A stretch of 64,000 nucleotides of DNA from Pipra filicauda (taxonomy: Eukaryota; Chordata; Aves; Passeriformes; Pipridae), in NCBI RefSeq assembly GCF_003945595.2, contig NW_024104909.1, forward strand, positions 992,001 through 1,056,000. The letters run 5' to 3'. Below, one piece after another: positions 60,661-64,000 of this stretch. A program made the position numbers and the translations under genes. The notes below the pieces were generated by a model. It was not told the origin of the DNA and made no database searches. It worked only from the letters and a program-made list of their open reading frames with translations. Every line of letters begins with the position of its first letter. Position 1 is the first letter of the stretch.

Positions 60661-63139
60661 CAGAATGATTTGTCACAAGGGTTACTCACTGGCAGAGCCA
60701 CCAGGATGTTTATCATTGCCTCTAAACACCACAGAGCAAATCCCAAGGAGTGAGCAAAGCTGTGGGGGTGAGCACAGCATGTACCCCCAGCCCCAACAGC
60801 CTCAGCATCCCAGTCCAGCTTTCTGGTAGGAATCAAGCCCTATTTCATCTGAAAACAAACACCACAGCAATGTTTGAAAGGATTTGCTGGAATTGCCCAG
60901 GTGAGTTTCTAACTCTCATCTGTTCTTAATAAACTCCATAGGATGTGGGATGTCTTTCAGGCTACATTTTGACCTGTGCTGACACCAGGTTTGGGATGAT
61001 TCACAGCATTCCTAAAAGTCACATCCTTTTGCAGTGGCAACTCCAAACCAAGAACCTCCAAGCCAGGAGGAAAAAGACAGGCTTACCTATGAGACCAGCA
61101 GGAAAGGCAGGGACATGATGCTTTTGCTAATACTCCCCAGATATTCCTCTGTTTAAGTACAGAGAGGTTAGTTGGGAATTTACAAGGAAAATGGTGTTTA
61201 ATTCATGAATGGACAAGGAAGTGAGTTTGTTGAGAAACACAGCCTTCACCTCAAGCTGGTTTTTGGATCCATGACTTGCTGGGAATCACAAGTGAAACAG
61301 ACAAAATTCAAATGTTGATTCAAGATCCCAGCCCTCAGAATTCAGAACTGTGCAGTCTGTACTTGTGTCCTGCCACTGCTAAACAGCAGGATTAGTCCAG
61401 CCATCCCACTCAAGGCCTTTCCAGTTTAGGTCCTTTTCCCAATTAACCTTTTTCTCTGCTTTATTACTTTGCAGTATTGGGTTTGGGGATGGTTCCACAC
61501 CAAGCCCCCTCCACAGCTGGCACGTGGGACCAAATATCATGTTCCAAGGGGCAGTTTCATGTTTGTGGCTTGCTGGGACTGTTAAAGAGCATGGCATGTT
61601 TTTGTCACCTGAGGAATGAATTAAACAGGAATCCCTCAGTCCTGGATTGACCTTCTACCTTCCCAGCTACTCAGGCATCTCCCAGCCTGCCACTTGCCTT
61701 CCTTCTACTGCAGTCTCAGTGAGATCATTTTCCCTGTTCCCCCTTCCAAGCACTGCTATCCCAGCCTTGTCTTTAGCTGCCAAGCCCAAGGTGACCCTGG
61801 GCAGGGCGCTCTGGCAGTTTGTTGGTGGCTGTCACGTCCTTGCCAGCTGCCTGCTCTCTGCTCCCAGCCCGGTGTTGGTATTTGCAGCACACGTTTGCAG
61901 GGCCTGGGATCCTCAGGATCCTCCAACACTCCCAGTGCCTGGCCTCGGGCCAGGAGCAGTGGGTTGGTGACCTTTGTGGAAGCCCGAGGCAGTGCTCAGG
62001 TCTGAGCTGTGCTTGGCAGCCAGGCCCTTCCCCTGCCCTGGGGTGGAGTTGCAACCTCAAGCTGACAGCACCCAACTTGCACCCATGGGTTTGTGGCATC
62101 TGTGCTTCCTGGGAGCATGTTGTAATGGAAAAGTACCAGCTCCTCTGACACCCCCTTGTCAGGGAAGCGCAGGAACCAGCCAGCTGCCAGACTGAGCCCA
62201 ACTAGACTGGGAAACATCACCACCACCACCTTCCCCCAGGCAGAACCAAGCTCTCTGGCTGCAGCCAGGGCTGCAGATGAGCAGGTGTAAAACCAGGACA
62301 GGTCTAACACTGCGCCCTGAGCTGTTCCTCCACCTCCTCAAGGGAGCCTGGCTGGGGGTGTCATAGCCCAGACTACCCCAAATGCTGCAGAGGGGCTCCC
62401 TCCCCACCTGAGACATTTGGTTCTGTGCCCAGCAGAGGGACAGCCAGCTCTGTGTGCTCCAACTCTGCTTCCTTGGAGCCTGCAGCACCCCTGGTCCACA
62501 GCTTCCAGTTTTCCTCAAGGCAGCAGAGCACTCCATGAAAGAACATCCTTGGGGGGAATCTCCTGGCCACATGCAACATGGGTGTAAGGAAAAGAGCAAG
62601 GGCAAGGTTTCTCAGCAAAGGCAGGATGAGAGAATGGAGGGTCCAGCTGAGAAGTCAGGATTCTCCACATCCCCCTTCCCACAGAGAAGCTCCCGCTGCA
62701 CTCTTGCAGTGCCTCTGTCAGCACCCCTTGAACCCAGTGCGACAGGAGCTCCCCCCCCAGGTCTGCCCAAAAGCTCCTTCTACCCCTCATCACCCAGCAA
62801 ACCTTCCCCAGGCCACAGATCCTGCACAGTGAGCAGCACTAAGGACAGTCAGGTCCAAGGACAGGCGGTACTAGCCCTGGGAGGACACGCAGCCAGAGCT
62901 CCCAGTCCCAACCCTCCCACCCCTGGTCCAGAGCAGCAGCTCCTAATTGCCCCCCTGCCATCCCAAACAGCCCCCTCACTGCTGGGAAGCTGTGAGGCAC
63001 CCGGGACCCCCACAGGGCTGAGAGCAGGACCCAGGCAGGCGCCAGCAGGGCTCGAGGGGCCGGGGCTGTGCCGGCACGTTCCAGCAGAGCCATGGAGGGG
63101 GGCCAGGACAGAGCCACGGTCTGGAGCTTTGCTAGGAGC

Positions 63140-63360
63140 TCCATTAAAATGCATGAGCTGCGCTGGCCCTAATGATGAGCAGAGCTGTCAAACAAGGAGC
63201 TTGTCCCAGCTAATTATCTCTAACGAGGGCAGAGTGTCAGGGTCCCCGAGGAGCTGGGCAGCAGCTTCCCACTCAGCTCAGTTGCAGCAGAGAGAGGAGA
63301 TAAGCAAATCTCATTGTGCTGGCCTAGCTGCACAATCATTAATTAGGCAAATGTGACCTT
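63140..63360. promoter_or_regulatory. Candidate regulatory element rich in homeodomain sites
   Basis: The segment contains CATTAAAATGCATGAGC near 63142, CTAATGATGAGC near 63169, GCTAATTATC near 63209 and CATTAATTAGGC near 63337. It is AT-richer than the neighbouring DNA and is not repetitive. A plus-strand frame runs through it without family resemblance. The regulatory role is inferred from composition and motif clustering. Confidence 0.25.
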
Positions 63361-64000
63361 CTGTGCCAGTTTGCTCTTGAGAACCTGGACTCACTGGAGC
63401 CGGGACACACAGGCTGGAAACATCCCAGCTTTTGCCACCCAACCTGTCCCTCCCGTGCCCCTGCAGAGGCAGCACAGCCTCAGCCTGGCAGTCCTAACCA
63501 GCCAGCCCTACCAGACAGGGGCTGTGCCACACTCCCCTGGGGGGCTCAAGTACCCCTGGGGAGGGCTCCAGCCCCTTTTCTGGCCCAAGGAGCAGCGGAG
63601 AAGTCTGATCTTCATGAAACGCTGCTGTTTAGATCACATTCAACTCAACCACATCCCTCACCCCAACCCCCAGCACAGCCCTGCACAGGCTCTGTGCCTA
63701 CCCAGCGACTGCCTCTGCACCTCCTCTCCCCCAGATCTTTAAGGCACTGGGTGCCACTCCCCCGTGGTCCTACTCCACTCCAGTGCAGAGGGGATGAACC
63801 ACACTCTGCTCTACAAGCCCAGTTTCTCTCTCCTCAGTCACTGTGGCTCACAAATGGAGCAGTGCACTTGCCCTGATGAACCAGAGAGGGGGAACATGTC
63901 TCAGCCCAAGACATGGTTAAGGAGAAGTCTCTTCTGGGGGCAAGTAATGATCCAGAGATACAGCTCACAAAAGGTCCAGCCTGCAAGCTCTGTGCTTGTC

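Larger units (their letters stand above)
55561..64000. other. Upstream intergenic region, right part
   Basis: This stretch is GC-rich and otherwise unremarkable. It contains a second X-box with a possible minus-strand first exon at 57.7 kb, one diverged CR1 fragment at 60.4 kb and a homeodomain-site-rich segment near 63.2 kb. A direct repeat of GCAAAAGGAGGCACAAAGGC occurs at about 57.18-57.23 kb, and a GGGTAACTGCA doublet at about 57.33 kb. None of the open frames resembles a known family. MRPL28, the neighbour expected upstream of AXIN1 from the human gene order, was not seen. Confidence 0.6.

Noticed and set aside
42950..64000. Search for MRPL28 and PGAP6/TMEM8A, the genes upstream of AXIN1 in human
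   Set aside because: No peptide resembling either protein was seen in any frame, so they must lie beyond the right edge or elsewhere in this genome.

Overview
The window is vertebrate nuclear DNA, almost certainly from a bird. The one gene identified with confidence is AXIN1, with split exons and GT-AG introns. The interspersed repeats are truncated CR1 LINE 3' ends, one of them ending in the ATTCTGTG-like tail typical of avian CR1. There are no operons, ribosome binding sites, CRISPR arrays, tRNAs or rRNAs. Nearly all long open frames are chance products of GC-rich or repetitive sequence.

Layout: AXIN1 lies on the minus strand and enters from the right. A large CpG island (about 41.34-42.95 kb) holds the promoter and a non-coding first exon whose donor is at 42101. 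Intron 1 (40120-42100) leads to exon 2 (39148-40119). Exon 2 carries the start codon at 40025, the tankyrase-binding segment and the whole RGS domain that binds APC. A 37.2-kb intron 2 (1977-39147) leads to exon 3 (1836-1976). Intron 3 runs off the left edge, so the GSK3, beta-catenin, PP2A and DIX parts of the protein lie outside the window. Intron 2 is AT-richer. It contains CR1 fragments, two short tandem repeats, simple repeats and several CpG-bearing or homeodomain-site-rich segments that look like conserved regulatory DNA. It shows no recognisable gene.

Upstream of AXIN1 (42.95-64 kb) the DNA becomes GC-rich and I recognise no known protein family. The most notable part is a second CpG-rich block at about 53.6-55.6 kb. 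At its right end is a textbook minus-strand promoter: an RFX-type X-box, a CCAAT box and a TATA box. These are followed by an ATG in a YY1-like context and, 26 nt later, a consensus splice donor (55284-55309). To its left is a sharply bounded, AT-rich, non-repetitive element (about 53.88-54.18 kb) that looks like a conserved non-coding element. A second possible minus-strand first exon (57701-57733), with a perfectly palindromic X-box 32 bp upstream, lies 2.4 kb further right. Together these suggest one or two unannotated transcription units, perhaps cilia-related, upstream of AXIN1 and in the same orientation. That is inference from short motifs, and no downstream exons were recognised.

Limits: exon boundaries of AXIN1 are firm because reading frame and splice consensus agree. 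Transcription start sites, regulatory calls and the two small first exons are hypotheses.
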